From: an uncultured Eubacteriales bacterium
GTDB taxonomy: Bacteria; Bacillota; Clostridia; Christensenellales; Borkfalkiaceae
Length of the DNA: 26,348 bases
Assembly: GCA_905211955.1 (NCBI GenBank)
Contig: CAJMCT010000004.1
Span: forward strand, 1 to 26,348
Direction of reading: 5' to 3'
The position numbers and the translations under genes were made by a program. Within the stretch, counting starts at the first letter, position 1; the number at the start of each line of letters is the position of its first letter. Below, one piece after another: positions 14,301-22,626 of this stretch. The notes beneath the pieces are model-generated. The model searched no databases. It was not told the origin of the DNA and saw only the letters and a program-made list of their open reading frames with translations.

Positions 14301-17300
14301 ATGTTTAAATTTATTAAAAAACACCAAAAAGCAACTAAAATAACGGCGATCGTAATCCTAAGCCTTGCGGTTTTAGCGGTCGGCGCAATTTTGATTATAA
14401 ATAAACTCGTAGGGGATATCAAACCGCCAGAAGAAATTTCGGCAACCGAAGACTTTGAATACGAAACCTTAGATTCTCTTAAAGAAGTTTATAGAGTTCC
14501 CGATGAAGAACTTTCGCTAAGTATCACAGACTATACGGAAAGCGATGCCTACAAGGTTTATCGCCGTGCGTATAATAACTTCTTAAACTCGGGCAACTAC
14601 TACATATCCACCGAAGGCTACACTAACGCAAACGGAATTTACGTAAACATCAATAACGTAAAGAAGTTTGACGGTGTAAACTTCTTCATGCACACGAGAT
14701 CACTCGCTGAAGACGGCGGTATGTTTGCACAGGCTTCTGACGGAAGCAATCGTCACTACCTTTACGTAAATAATCAGGGTGGTGCAAACTTTGCTACTGT
14801 TGAAAGACTTAATCCTTACGATGAAACCGAAGTTTTGAAAGAAAAAGTGCTTTCCGAAAAGGACTATGTTTTTAACTACGGCGCAATTCCTTACGCTTCA
14901 TGCAACTATACCATTAGAGAAAACACAATTTTAAGTGCAACCCTTACCAAAGACGAAGGTACGGGGCTTTACGTTATTGCCTTTAATTTGCACCCCGTTG
15001 ACTCTACCGTAAACCAAGTTAAAAACATGTACGCAGTATCAGGAACGGACGTTTCTTATGAAGATGGTTCAGTTCTTTATACCGTTTACGTAGATTCTAA
15101 CTTTATGATTAGAAAAGTCACGGTGGAAGAAGAATACACCGTTAAGGCGCTCGGTGTTTCTATGGGTGCGGACGCAGGTCTTACCGACACGTATTACTAC
15201 CCCGGCGAAGAAGGGTATAAACCGCTTGCCGAACACGAAAAATACGACATTTCTAACGTTCCCGTAGTTGAAAACAGCGCCGAAAAGCAAGAAATTGCAA
15301 CGGCTATGTCTAATGCTATCGATAAGGTGCTTACTAATAGCGTAAATGCGGATATGAGTTTATCGGTAGACGGCAAAAAACTTTTAGACGGTAGACTTCA
15401 AGTTTTAACAAAAGATTATACGGTAATCGAACTCGAAACTACGATTGAAGGTATGAAAATTAAAGCGCATATCCAAATCAAAGCGGACGGTAGCGGAAAC
15501 GTTTTATTAGACGTAGACGGAATTAAAGTTGGCTTTACGTTTAATAAACTTAGCGAATTCGTCGAAACGGTATTGATGAAAATGAATATCGATCTCGGCG
15601 GGCTTTCTATAAGTTTAGTTGGACAAATAGTTGACAACCTTGATTTTAGAGATATTATCGCAGGATTTAAAAATAGCGAAGGCACTAAGGCGGACGGCAA
15701 GTATTTATACACCGCAAACCTCAAAGAAGTTTCGAGTATTCCGCTCGATATTCCCTTCGATTTAGTCGTTAGCGACAACAAAATTGAAAGCTTTAAAATT
15801 GACAATAAAAACATTATGGGCGCGCAAATCGATCTAACGCTTACTCCGTCAAGCAAGACCGCAACCGCAACCTTAAAAGATATGGAAGCGGATAGAGCAA
15901 ACGTCACGCCTATTTTATACGAAGCATTAGATTTAGTACTCGGTATTAATAATGAAAACAGTGTTGCGGGCTCGTTAGTTGCGCAATTAAAGAATAAACA
16001 ATTCACGATTTTGGGTGGGGTTAACTACCTTAACACCGCAATCACTATCGAAAACGTTAAGATAGAAAACGTTGGCAATGCTACTAATCCCTTAGTGGCT
16101 TTTGAAAACGGCGACCTTAACGCAAGTATTGATTTAAAACTTGGCGAAAACACCGCTCGTTTAACTTATACGGACGGCTCGCTATACGTTGATTACAACA
16201 ACGACTTATCGGTAAAAATGACCGATGAAACTATTAAATATTTACTTGATACGGTAATCGATAATTACGGTGAAATTATCGATGGCTTTAACCTTACCGA
16301 AGTTCAAGACTTGTTAGATGCTTTTGCAAACATGCAAAACGTTTCGCTCACGCAAATCGTTTCCATGATAAAAACGCTTAACGTGACCGACCAAGAAATC
16401 AATATCGGCTTAGACCTTTCTTCTTTAGATCTCGGCATGAACCAAGTAAACGTTAAACTTTATTTTGTTAACGGTCTACTTGCAGTATCGGTTAGCGCCG
16501 ACGAAAAACTCACCTCAAATCTTACCTTAAACAACACCGCGTTTGACACAATAGTAGCACCTACTGGAGAATACATCGAGTTAAATGATACGAGTTTAAT
16601 CGATGCAGCAATACAACTAGTAAAAGACTTCAACGTAGACGGAAGCGTAGTAAATACGTTATACAAACAAATTAGTAGTAAGCAATTCACGTTGAACGGA
16701 GATATTAGTGTAGACGGAACAACTATTACACTTAAAGATTTAAGGATAGATATTACTGACGGAATCAGCGCAAGTGGTTCTATAATACTAGGCGCGGACG
16801 AGATAAGTTTCGTATACGTAGGAGGAAACGTATACGTAAGTTATGGCGAACTTGCAAGTATTACAATGGATAAAGAAACCATTGAATACTTAATTAATGC
16901 AATACTAACGAACTACGAAGAAATCTTAAACGGCTTTAACTTAACTGAAGTACTTGATATGATAGACCAAGTAAAGGGCATGGAAGACATGAAGATAGCG
17001 GATATCTTCGGCATGCTCAAATCAATCAGTGTAGTAGACGGAGAGATTAACGTAATCGTTGATGGAACGAGTGTAGAACTTGGCGATATTGCGCTTAAAC
17101 TCTTTATTAATACCGACAAGTTATTATCAGTAGACGGAACTATTGGAGAGACAAAAACTGTAAAACTTTCAGTAGATAATACTGCGTTTGATACAATCGT
17201 AGCACCTACTGGAGAATACATCGAGTTAAATGATACGAGTTTAATCGATGCAGCACTTGAAGTCTTAAAGACCATGAACAGTGAAGGAAGCGTGGCTAAC

Positions 17301-19379
17301 ACGGTTTACAAGCAGTTCAGTCAAAGATATTTCACCTTTAACGGTGAAATCAATATGGGCGACACGGTAATCACCTTACAAAATATTAGGGTAGAAAACC
17401 AAGGCGACTTAACTGATCCCGAAGGTGCGTTCAATAGTGGCGATTTAAGAATTAGCGGAACGATACTTATAGGGGCGGACGTTAAGATTGATATTACTTA
17501 CGCGGACACCACGTTATATATAATGTATAACGACGAAATCGGTGCTAAGTTTGAAAGAGTGTCTCTTGATTACATCTTGCAACTTGTAATTGATAACTAC
17601 GATTTAATAACTGACAAGATTGATCTATCTAACCTTGTAAACACCGAAAACGGCGAAATCAACTTTGCCGAACTTTCAATTGCGGATATATTCGGTATGC
17701 TTAAAGGCTTAACCGTGGCAAATGATACCGCAAAAATCAAACTTGACGGCTCGATTATCGGACTTGAACTAATCGAACTTGACATCTTCTTTGGTGTAAG
17801 CGGAGATATTGAACTATCTGGTGTCCTTGGAGAAAACTTTACTGCAAACGTTGCACTCTCTAACGAACAGTTTGATACGATAACTTCTCCCACTGGTGAC
17901 TTTATAGATTTAAGCAACACCGCGTACGTAGACGCACTCTTAGAACTACTTAAAACGTGGGACGAAGAAGGAACTGTTGCAAACAAGATTAGCAAACAGT
18001 TAGAAGAAGTAAACTTCAATTTCTCAGGCGAAATCAATCTTGGTGGAACGATTATCACCTTGCAAAACATTAAGGTTCAAAACAGTGGCGATCCCAAAGA
18101 TCCTATGAGCGCGTTCGACAACGGCTTGCTCTCGATTTCGGGAACGATATTGATTGATTCAACTGATAAGATTGATATAGTATACGTAGGCAACGTTCTA
18201 TATATTTGCTATAACGATGCTATAAGGGTAAAACTTGATAGAGTATCTTTAGACGATATAGTTGCACTCGTAATGAACAACTATAAAGATATTATCGAAA
18301 GACTTAACTACTCGAACATGCTTGGTTCTATCGAAGATGCGGAAGCGCTTAAAGAAACGTCTTATGCAGACTTGTTTGCAATGATTACTAGCCTTACCGT
18401 TTCTAAGGAAACCATCAACATCCTTGTCGATGGCGGTGATATGGGCGAAATAAGTATAAACGCAGTAATAGACGAACTTGGCAACCTAATGCTTAGCGGT
18501 GCAATTGGAACTGACGGAAGCATTACGATAACTATGAATAACGACGTCACCGACACGATAGTAGCGCCGACTGATAGTTATATAGACTTCTCTAATTCTA
18601 AGTACTTAATAGAAGGCTTTGTAAACGCAATCTTAAAAGAATCGCAAGACTACTATCTATCAGGCACTGCAACGATGTTAATGCCGATAGTACTTATAGG
18701 CGATATAGAGTTAAACATTGACTTAACGGTTTCTATAAGACTTGTTGATAATGCGGATGGCGGAAAGAGCATAGAAGTTGTTTTAACCAACTCTTGTATG
18801 GATTACAGCAAGGCTAAAGGTAATGCTCAATCCTTTGTTAAGTATGGTAAAGGCACGATGATATTTAAGGACGGCAACGTTTATATCCAAAGGGAAAACT
18901 ATAAATATAGCAATGGTTTATTTGGATTGGGCGCTTCGTTTAAGTCGGAAGGTACAACGTATAGAAAAGAAACCTCCGCATACTTTAGTGCAAACATGAT
19001 GAAAGAAATTGGTTTCTTCTTTGGATTTACCGATACGCTTATCAACTTGCTATCTAAAGACAAGCAAATTAACGTAGAAGAATTACTAAACGATTATAGT
19101 GGAAACGAGACCACACAAACCTTTACGTTAAACGGTGGCGCAATCGATTCGGTTATGGGTGATATTACGGCTACAATCGGGCTACAAGAAGTAGACGGTA
19201 AGCGTCAACTTACCACGTTAAACGGAAACTTGCCCATATCGTTTATAAACATTGTAAATATTAGCGTCGGCTTTGCGTTTGAACATCACTTAGACCAAGG
19301 TGGTAATTATACGGAAATTGGTTTAATCGATAGTAAGTACGGCTCGCTTGAACTTTTAGACGTGACGACTACGGCGTAA
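14301..19379 (+). CDS. Giant membrane-anchored protein of tandem beta-rich repeats, function unknown
   Basis: I do not recognise a named family. The 1692-aa protein starts with a short basic segment and one membrane helix (about 14-36), so the rest should lie outside the membrane. A distinct N-terminal domain covers about 40-330. Tandem units follow: a divergent one (about 330-533), four clear ones beginning near 534, 748, 963 and 1191, and a partial one near 1417. Recurrent elements are FDTIxxPTGxyIxL, KQFTLNGDI, ISGTILIgad, LYIxYND and ADIFGMLKxLTV. Each unit alternates beta strands with amphipathic helices. A C-terminal domain (about 1500-1692) ends the chain with no LPxTG or other anchor. 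This could suit a LolA/LppX-like or other lipid-carrier fold, but that is a guess. AAGGGAG lies 7 bases before the ATG; promoter and terminator make it monocistronic. Confidence 0.85.
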   Translation: MFKFIKKHQKATKITAIVILSLAVLAVGAILIINKLVGDIKPPEEISATEDFEYETLDSLKEVYRVPDEELSLSITDYTESDAYKVYRRAYNNFLNSGNYYISTEGYTNANGIYVNINNVKKFDGVNFFMHTRSLAEDGGMFAQASDGSNRHYLYVNNQGGANFATVERLNPYDETEVLKEKVLSEKDYVFNYGAIPYASCNYTIRENTILSATLTKDEGTGLYVIAFNLHPVDSTVNQVKNMYAVSGTDVSYEDGSVLYTVYVDSNFMIRKVTVEEEYTVKALGVSMGADAGLTDTYYYPGEEGYKPLAEHEKYDISNVPVVENSAEKQEIATAMSNAIDKVLTNSVNADMSLSVDGKKLLDGRLQVLTKDYTVIELETTIEGMKIKAHIQIKADGSGNVLLDVDGIKVGFTFNKLSEFVETVLMKMNIDLGGLSISLVGQIVDNLDFRDIIAGFKNSEGTKADGKYLYTANLKEVSSIPLDIPFDLVVSDNKIESFKIDNKNIMGAQIDLTLTPSSKTATATLKDMEADRANVTPILYEALDLVLGINNENSVAGSLVAQLKNKQFTILGGVNYLNTAITIENVKIENVGNATNPLVAFENGDLNASIDLKLGENTARLTYTDGSLYVDYNNDLSVKMTDETIKYLLDTVIDNYGEIIDGFNLTEVQDLLDAFANMQNVSLTQIVSMIKTLNVTDQEINIGLDLSSLDLGMNQVNVKLYFVNGLLAVSVSADEKLTSNLTLNNTAFDTIVAPTGEYIELNDTSLIDAAIQLVKDFNVDGSVVNTLYKQISSKQFTLNGDISVDGTTITLKDLRIDITDGISASGSIILGADEISFVYVGGNVYVSYGELASITMDKETIEYLINAILTNYEEILNGFNLTEVLDMIDQVKGMEDMKIADIFGMLKSISVVDGEINVIVDGTSVELGDIALKLFINTDKLLSVDGTIGETKTVKLSVDNTAFDTIVAPTGEYIELNDTSLIDAALEVLKTMNSEGSVANTVYKQFSQRYFTFNGEINMGDTVITLQNIRVENQGDLTDPEGAFNSGDLRISGTILIGADVKIDITYADTTLYIMYNDEIGAKFERVSLDYILQLVIDNYDLITDKIDLSNLVNTENGEINFAELSIADIFGMLKGLTVANDTAKIKLDGSIIGLELIELDIFFGVSGDIELSGVLGENFTANVALSNEQFDTITSPTGDFIDLSNTAYVDALLELLKTWDEEGTVANKISKQLEEVNFNFSGEINLGGTIITLQNIKVQNSGDPKDPMSAFDNGLLSISGTILIDSTDKIDIVYVGNVLYICYNDAIRVKLDRVSLDDIVALVMNNYKDIIERLNYSNMLGSIEDAEALKETSYADLFAMITSLTVSKETINILVDGGDMGEISINAVIDELGNLMLSGAIGTDGSITITMNNDVTDTIVAPTDSYIDFSNSKYLIEGFVNAILKESQDYYLSGTATMLMPIVLIGDIELNIDLTVSIRLVDNADGGKSIEVVLTNSCMDYSKAKGNAQSFVKYGKGTMIFKDGNVYIQRENYKYSNGLFGLGASFKSEGTTYRKETSAYFSANMMKEIGFFFGFTDTLINLLSKDKQINVEELLNDYSGNETTQTFTLNGGAIDSVMGDITATIGLQEVDGKRQLTTLNGNLPISFINIVNISVGFAFEHHLDQGGNYTEIGLIDSKYGSLELLDVTTTA
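16541..16610 (+). repeat. 70-bp direct repeat, copy 1, inside the giant gene
   Basis: This segment encodes the start of the second clear unit (residues 748-770 region, FDTIVAPTGEYIELN). It matches 17186-17255 at 68 of 70 bases, differing only at 16547 and 16553, whereas flanking unit sequence has diverged widely. Confidence 0.92.
17186..17255 (+). repeat. 70-bp direct repeat, copy 2, inside the giant gene
   Basis: Second copy of the 70-bp segment, 645 bp (215 codons) after the first and in the same reading frame, at the start of the third clear unit. Both differences from copy 1 are silent. Confidence 0.92.
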
Positions 19380-19391
19380 AAATCAAAACAA

Positions 19392-19425
19392 AAAAAGGCA
19401 GTAATTTTACTGCCTTTTTGTTTTA
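19392..19425. terminator. Bidirectional terminator between the giant gene and rubrerythrin
   Basis: AAAAAGGCAGTAA (19392-19404) pairs with TTACTGCCTTTTT (19407-19419), and a T-rich tail follows. The A-run on the left makes an equivalent T-run for the minus-strand rubrerythrin gene. Confidence 0.9.
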
Positions 19426-19431
19426 TTTGGG

Positions 19432-19956
19432 TTAGTCTAAGACCTTAAAAAATGCTTGCGGGTGAGAACAAACGGGGCAAGAAAGCGGGGCGGAAAGCCC
19501 GTAATGAATATGCCCACAGTTTAAGCATTGCCAAGAAACCTCTTCCTTTTTTTCAAAAACGCACTTGTTTTTTACACAGTCACGCATGATTTTATAGTCT
19601 TGTTCGTGTTGTTTTTCAATCTCGGCAACCCCGTCAAAAAGCGTTGCTATATCGGCAAAGCCTTCTTCCCTCGCCTTTTTAGAAAATTCCGCATATAAAA
19701 CGGTGCGCTCGTAGTTTTCAAGGTCCATAGAGTCTTGTAAATTTTCTTGGGTGTGAGAAATACCGTGGAATAGTTTGAACCAAATTTTTGCGTGTGCCTT
19801 TTCGTTGTTGGCAAATTCGGTAAACTTGCGGTAAATTTCTTCAAACCCTTCGGTTTTTGCTTGCTCGGCGTAAAAGGTGTATTCTAAATACGCCCCTGCT
19901 TCTCTTAAAAATGCCGTCATTAGATTTTTTTGAGTTTCAGTGTCTTTTTGTTTCAT
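19432..19956 (-). CDS. rbr: Rubrerythrin
   Basis: A di-iron peroxidase protecting anaerobes from hydrogen peroxide and oxygen. The 174-aa protein has a ferritin-like four-helix domain (about 8-135) with the expected iron ligands (Glu19; Glu52 and His55 in NNEKAHAK; a second pair in AEIEKQHEQ) and a C-terminal rubredoxin-like domain (about 140-174) with CLNCG and CPVC. The ATG at 19956 is preferred over the longer TTG-initiated reading frame because GAGGG precedes it and it gives the normal rubrerythrin N-terminus. It is a single gene divergent from the amino acid kinase. Its presence supports an anaerobic host. Confidence 0.93.
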   Translation of the reverse strand: MKQKDTETQKNLMTAFLREAGAYLEYTFYAEQAKTEGFEEIYRKFTEFANNEKAHAKIWFKLFHGISHTQENLQDSMDLENYERTVLYAEFSKKAREEGFADIATLFDGVAEIEKQHEQDYKIMRDCVKNKCVFEKKEEVSWQCLNCGHIHYGLSAPLSCPVCSHPQAFFKVLD

Positions 19957-20025
19957 AATTCCCTCGCTTTTATATAAATTATTACTGATTATTGTTCCCA
20001 AAAAAAGAAAAAACAATTCGTATGC

Positions 20026-20054
20026 TTGTATTTAATATTAAATTAATGTATAAT
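20026..20054 (+). promoter_or_regulatory. Sigma-A promoter for the amino acid kinase
   Basis: TTGTAT (20026-20031) and TATAAT (20049-20054) are 17 bases apart; the start near 20061 gives a leader of about 18 nt that just holds the ribosome site. Confidence 0.7.
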
Positions 20055-20078
20055 AAGAAAAAAACGAGAAGGTGCAAA

Positions 20079-20903
20079 ATGGCATTTGACGTAGAACTCG
20101 TAGGCAAAATCGGTTCGATGGCGCTAATAAACAAAGAAAATAATATATTAGACTACACCCTTATTGCAAGGCTTTCTTCCGAACTTAAGCCAGGCTATAT
20201 TTGGGTCACTTCTGGTGCTGTTGAAACGGGAAGACTTGACTATATTAAAAGAACAGGGAAGGAACTTTCGGGCTCTATAGAAGACGTTAAAACCGATTAC
20301 TCCGCGCAAGGTCAAGCGGTGTTAATGTCAACTTATCGCCAATACGTAGACTCTAAGTATTCGCTACGCCAAGTGCTTGTAGAACACCAACATTTTAACG
20401 ACCCTATTAAAAGAGAACATTTAAAAGCAATGCTTTATCGTGCGATAGAGCAAAATGCCATTCCGATAATAAACTATAACGACGCGGTAAGCACGGAAGA
20501 AAGTAGAAGGTTTGAAATTCAGTCCTTAAAATCTAAAGAGCAACACGTTGTAGAGTGCGTGGATAACGACGAAACTGCAAGCCAAATCGCATGCTTAGTT
20601 CACGCAAAAACATTGCTTATACTAACGAGTGCGGAAGGTGTTTATCAAGACAGCACCGACCCCACCACCTTGATTAAGGAAATAAGCGGAAAAGATATAT
20701 ACGAAGTGTTAGATAACATTACCGCTTGCGAAAACTATTGCCATGGCGCGTCAAGGGCAGGAGCAAACGGTGCAAGGGCAAAGTTAGAGTACGTTAAAGA
20801 AGCCGTAAAGCAAGGCACTAAAGTTATAATCGCTTCGGCAAAATATTCTATCAAAGACATACTTAGCGGAAAGGCTAACGCAACGAGAATAGGCGTTAGA
20901 TAG
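20079..20903 (+). CDS. Glutamate 5-kinase-like amino acid kinase
   Basis: A 274-aa member of the amino acid kinase fold. The motif series matches glutamate 5-kinase, the first step of proline synthesis: GKIGSMAL near the N-terminus, VTSGAVETG, AQGQAVLMSTY, IPIINYNDAV, DNDETASQIA, LLILTSAEGVY and the C-terminal GANGARAKLEYVKEA (in place of GGMxTKLxAA). Differences make it divergent: an insertion of about 15 residues between the NDAV and DNDE motifs, no C-terminal PUA domain, and no proA or proC next to it. It could be a proB with a separate proA elsewhere, or a related kinase with another carboxylate substrate. The ATG at 20079 is chosen because AAGG is 6 bases upstream and the promoter lies within the longer ORF. 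Terminator and promoter make it monocistronic. Confidence 0.75.
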   Translation: MAFDVELVGKIGSMALINKENNILDYTLIARLSSELKPGYIWVTSGAVETGRLDYIKRTGKELSGSIEDVKTDYSAQGQAVLMSTYRQYVDSKYSLRQVLVEHQHFNDPIKREHLKAMLYRAIEQNAIPIINYNDAVSTEESRRFEIQSLKSKEQHVVECVDNDETASQIACLVHAKTLLILTSAEGVYQDSTDPTTLIKEISGKDIYEVLDNITACENYCHGASRAGANGARAKLEYVKEAVKQGTKVIIASAKYSIKDILSGKANATRIGVR

Positions 20904-20921
20904 TTTCCAAAATTTAGCAGT

Positions 20922-20951
20922 AAAAACCCGAAAGTTCTTCGGGTTTTTTTG
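20922..20951 (+). terminator. Rho-independent terminator after the amino acid kinase
   Basis: AACCCGAA (20925-20932) pairs with TTCGGGTT (20938-20945) around a 5-base loop, followed by TTTTT. Confidence 0.9.
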
Positions 20952-20996
20952 TATATATAAAATCAAACGAAACATAATAATATCAAGGGGGAAGTT

Positions 20997-21065
20997 ATGA
21001 GAAACAGTAAAAAATCTAAGGCTAATGAAAAGTCTAAGTCTAAAACTACTAAAGATTGCAAGTAA
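20997..21065 (+). CDS. Tiny Lys/Ser-rich peptide, 22 aa
   Basis: A 22-codon ORF encoding a strongly basic peptide that begins MRNSKKSKANEK and ends KDCK. A strong ribosome site, AGGGGGAAG (20985-20993), lies just before the ATG. The stop overlaps the next start in TAATG, which suggests coupled translation of the pair. Composition is low in complexity apart from the single Cys. No function can be assigned; I recall similar small Lys/Ser/Asn-rich clostridial peptides ending in a Cys but cannot name a family. Confidence 0.55.
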   Translation: MRNSKKSKANEKSKSKTTKDCK

Positions 21066-21178
21066 TGAAAAAGAAACTTTCAAAAATGAAAAGTAGTTTT
21101 GATCCAACGGGTTCATATACTGGTGTCGATATAGATGATAAGTATAGTAAACCTGTTCAAGATGCAGACGATTTGTAA
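21065..21178 (+). CDS. Small protein with SYTG and QDADDL motifs, 37 aa
   Basis: A 37-codon ORF starting at the ATG that overlaps the stop of the preceding tiny ORF by one base. It has a basic start (MKKKLSKMKSSF), then DPTGSYTG, and an acidic end PVQDADDL. From memory, short uncharacterised Bacillota proteins share this basic-SYTG-PVQDxDDL plan, which would make it a real conserved gene; I cannot verify that here. It has no obvious ribosome site of its own and probably depends on coupling. A terminator follows 63 bases later. Confidence 0.65.
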   Translation: MKKKLSKMKSSFDPTGSYTGVDIDDKYSKPVQDADDL

Positions 21179-21241
21179 AAAAAGCCTAGTTTTGAATTAG
21201 GTATTCAAAACGGTAAAAAAGTAATTTTAACCTTAAAAGAC

Positions 21242-21277
21242 AAAAAGACAGTCAATTATTGGCAGTCTTTTTGTTTT
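21242..21277 (+). terminator. Rho-independent terminator after the small-protein pair
   Basis: AAAAAGAC (21242-21249) pairs with GTCTTTTT (21265-21272), with inner pairing GTCAAT/ATTGGC, and the T-run continues to GTTTTT. It closes the small-protein transcript just before the rnpB promoter. Confidence 0.8.
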
Positions 21278-21286
21278 TATATGCGC

Positions 21287-21315
21287 TTGACAAAAATAAA
21301 AATAAAGAATATAAT
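21287..21315 (+). promoter_or_regulatory. Consensus sigma-A promoter for RNase P RNA
   Basis: TTGACA (21287-21292) and TATAAT (21310-21315) are exact consensus hexamers 17 bases apart, predicting a start at about 21322, which coincides with the 5' strand of RNase P helix P1. Confidence 0.92.
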
Positions 21316-21321
21316 AATTTC

Positions 21322-21680
21322 ACTTTTAAGTTTTTCATACGGTCGCGGGGGCGGAGAGAAACCGTCAATGAGGAAAGTCCGAGCTTTTTAGAAACAGGGT
21401 GCCGGAGAAATCCCGGTGAAGGCGACTTTAAGGAAAGTGCAACAGAAATAAACCGCCGTTTTTTAGCGGTAAGGATGGAAAGGCGGTGTAAGAGACCACC
21501 GACCTTGCGGTAACGCAAGGTGCCATGTAAACCCCACCCGAAGCAAGATTGAAAAACCGTTTCATTAGGGAGTTTCACCGAAGCGGTTTAGGTAATATCG
21601 CTAGGGGATAACGGAGACGTTATTCGTAGATAAATGACCGTACACGACAGAACTCGGCTTATCGATTAACTTAAAAAGTA
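21322..21680 (+). ncRNA. rnpB: RNase P RNA, type A
   Basis: The catalytic RNA that removes 5' leaders from precursor tRNAs. Universal core elements appear in order: GAGGAAAGTCCGAGC, GGGTGCC, AGTGCAACAGAAA, AAACCGCC, GGTAAGGATGGAAAGGCGG, GTAAGAGACCACC, GTAAACCCCACCCG, AAGCAAGA, the tRNA-CCA-binding GGT region near 21590, and TAGATAAATGACCGTACACG followed by ACAGAACTCGGCTTATCG. Helix P2 is ACGGTC (21341-21346) with GACCGT near the 3' end. P1 is the outer pairing of ACTTTTAAGTT with AACTTAAAAAGT, with one bulged base. The P1 strand starts where the consensus promoter predicts transcription to begin. Confidence 0.95.
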
Positions 21681-21683
21681 CAT

Positions 21684-21720
21684 GCGCCCCGAAAGGCTAA
21701 ACCTTTCGGGGCGCTTATTT
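21684..21720 (+). terminator. Strong terminator after rnpB
   Basis: A perfect 13-bp stem, GCGCCCCGAAAGG (21684-21696) with CCTTTCGGGGCGC (21702-21714), has a CTAAA loop and is followed by TTATTTT. The opposing AraC gene ends directly against it. Confidence 0.92.
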
Positions 21721-22598
21721 TAATCTTGCGGTTTCATTTTAGATTTAATGGTAGAAACGTAAGTCGTGGGGGACATTTTTTCGTGCTTGCAAAAAAGGCT
21801 AGTTAGGTAGTGTACCGAAGAAAGATTAAGTATATCGGCAATCTCGGTAAGCGTATATTTTTGCTCACGAAGAAGCATTTTAGTGTACTCTATGCGCTTT
21901 TTGTTTACGTATTTAGATATGCTAGTTCCCGTTTGCAACTTAAAGTTTTGGCTTAAAGTCGTACGGTTTGTGTTAAACACCGTGCAAAGTATATCTATCG
22001 AAACGTTTTTGGTAAAGTTGTTATCGATATACTCTTTTACGGGGATTTCCGCACGTGGCAAGGCTAAATCTTTTTTGAGTATCTTTTGCTCGGTTTTTCT
22101 TCTTAAACACATAATCAAAAAGATTTCTAATAGGTTTTGAATAATTTGGTCAGCACCAAACTCAAAATCTTCTTTTTTGGGCATATTTTTAAGGTTAGGA
22201 ATATCATAGGGTGGCAAAAATACGTTTTGCGCTTCTTCAACGATTTTTGCAAGCATATTTTTTAGTTCTTCGTTAAGTTTTATAGGCTCTTTGGTTAAAA
22301 CCGAAAAATCTCCATCCGTACTTTCAAACCCTATGATTATAACGTTTGGCGCAATACCCCCACCAATCTCAAAACGGTGCTTTGTAAAAGCAGGGTGAAC
22401 TATCATTTCTTGCTTTGAAAGAGTTCCGTTATATTCGTCCGAAAAAATTGTTAAACTTCCGTTGTCAATATAAATAAGTTCGTGAAAGTTATGCTTGTCA
22501 AAAGCCGTTTTATACCCCGGTGTAAACTCAAAATATTGCACGTTTGCAAGCCTTTTAACAGTAAATTCTCTCTTAAAATTTTTCAGTTGAAATCGCAT
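21720..22598 (-). CDS. AraC family transcriptional regulator
   Basis: A 292-aa regulator with an N-terminal cupin-type ligand domain (about 15-110, including FHELIYIDNGSLTIF and HPAFTKHRFEIG), a helical linker, and a C-terminal double helix-turn-helix (about 190-290, with SIDILCTVFNTNRTTLSQNF and LTEIADILNLSSVHYLTSLF, then the KHEKMSPTTYV tail). AGGGGG precedes the ATG on the minus strand. It is divergent from the M24/ASRT/creatininase operon and shares a 115-base control region with it, with overlapping promoters and repeated 11-bp sites, so it very likely controls that operon and possibly itself. The ligand is unknown but would reasonably be the operon's substrate. Confidence 0.92.
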   Translation of the reverse strand: MRFQLKNFKREFTVKRLANVQYFEFTPGYKTAFDKHNFHELIYIDNGSLTIFSDEYNGTLSKQEMIVHPAFTKHRFEIGGGIAPNVIIIGFESTDGDFSVLTKEPIKLNEELKNMLAKIVEEAQNVFLPPYDIPNLKNMPKKEDFEFGADQIIQNLLEIFLIMCLRRKTEQKILKKDLALPRAEIPVKEYIDNNFTKNVSIDILCTVFNTNRTTLSQNFKLQTGTSISKYVNKKRIEYTKMLLREQKYTLTEIADILNLSSVHYLTSLFCKHEKMSPTTYVSTIKSKMKPQD

Positions 22599-22626
22599 AA
22601 ATTCCCCCTAAAATTTTGTTGATAAA

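Noticed and set aside
15416..16006. 196-codon minus-strand ORF, and similar ones at 16913-17302 and 17597-18070
   Set aside because: They lie wholly inside the giant repeat gene, lack ribosome sites and mirror its codon pattern.
16541..17255. Possible CRISPR or mobile element from the near-identical 70-bp copies
   Set aside because: Only two copies 645 bp apart, in frame within one gene; they are protein-repeat units.
21179..21320. Open frame continuing after the 37-aa ORF stop (reads KKPSFELGIQNGKK...)
   Set aside because: No start codon or ribosome site, and it runs through the terminator and rnpB promoter. The QDADDL end looks like a natural C-terminus.
21252..21578. Reading frames on both strands over the RNase P region (21252-21578 minus, 21259-21513 plus)
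   Set aside because: They overlap the conserved rnpB core and its promoter; coincidental.
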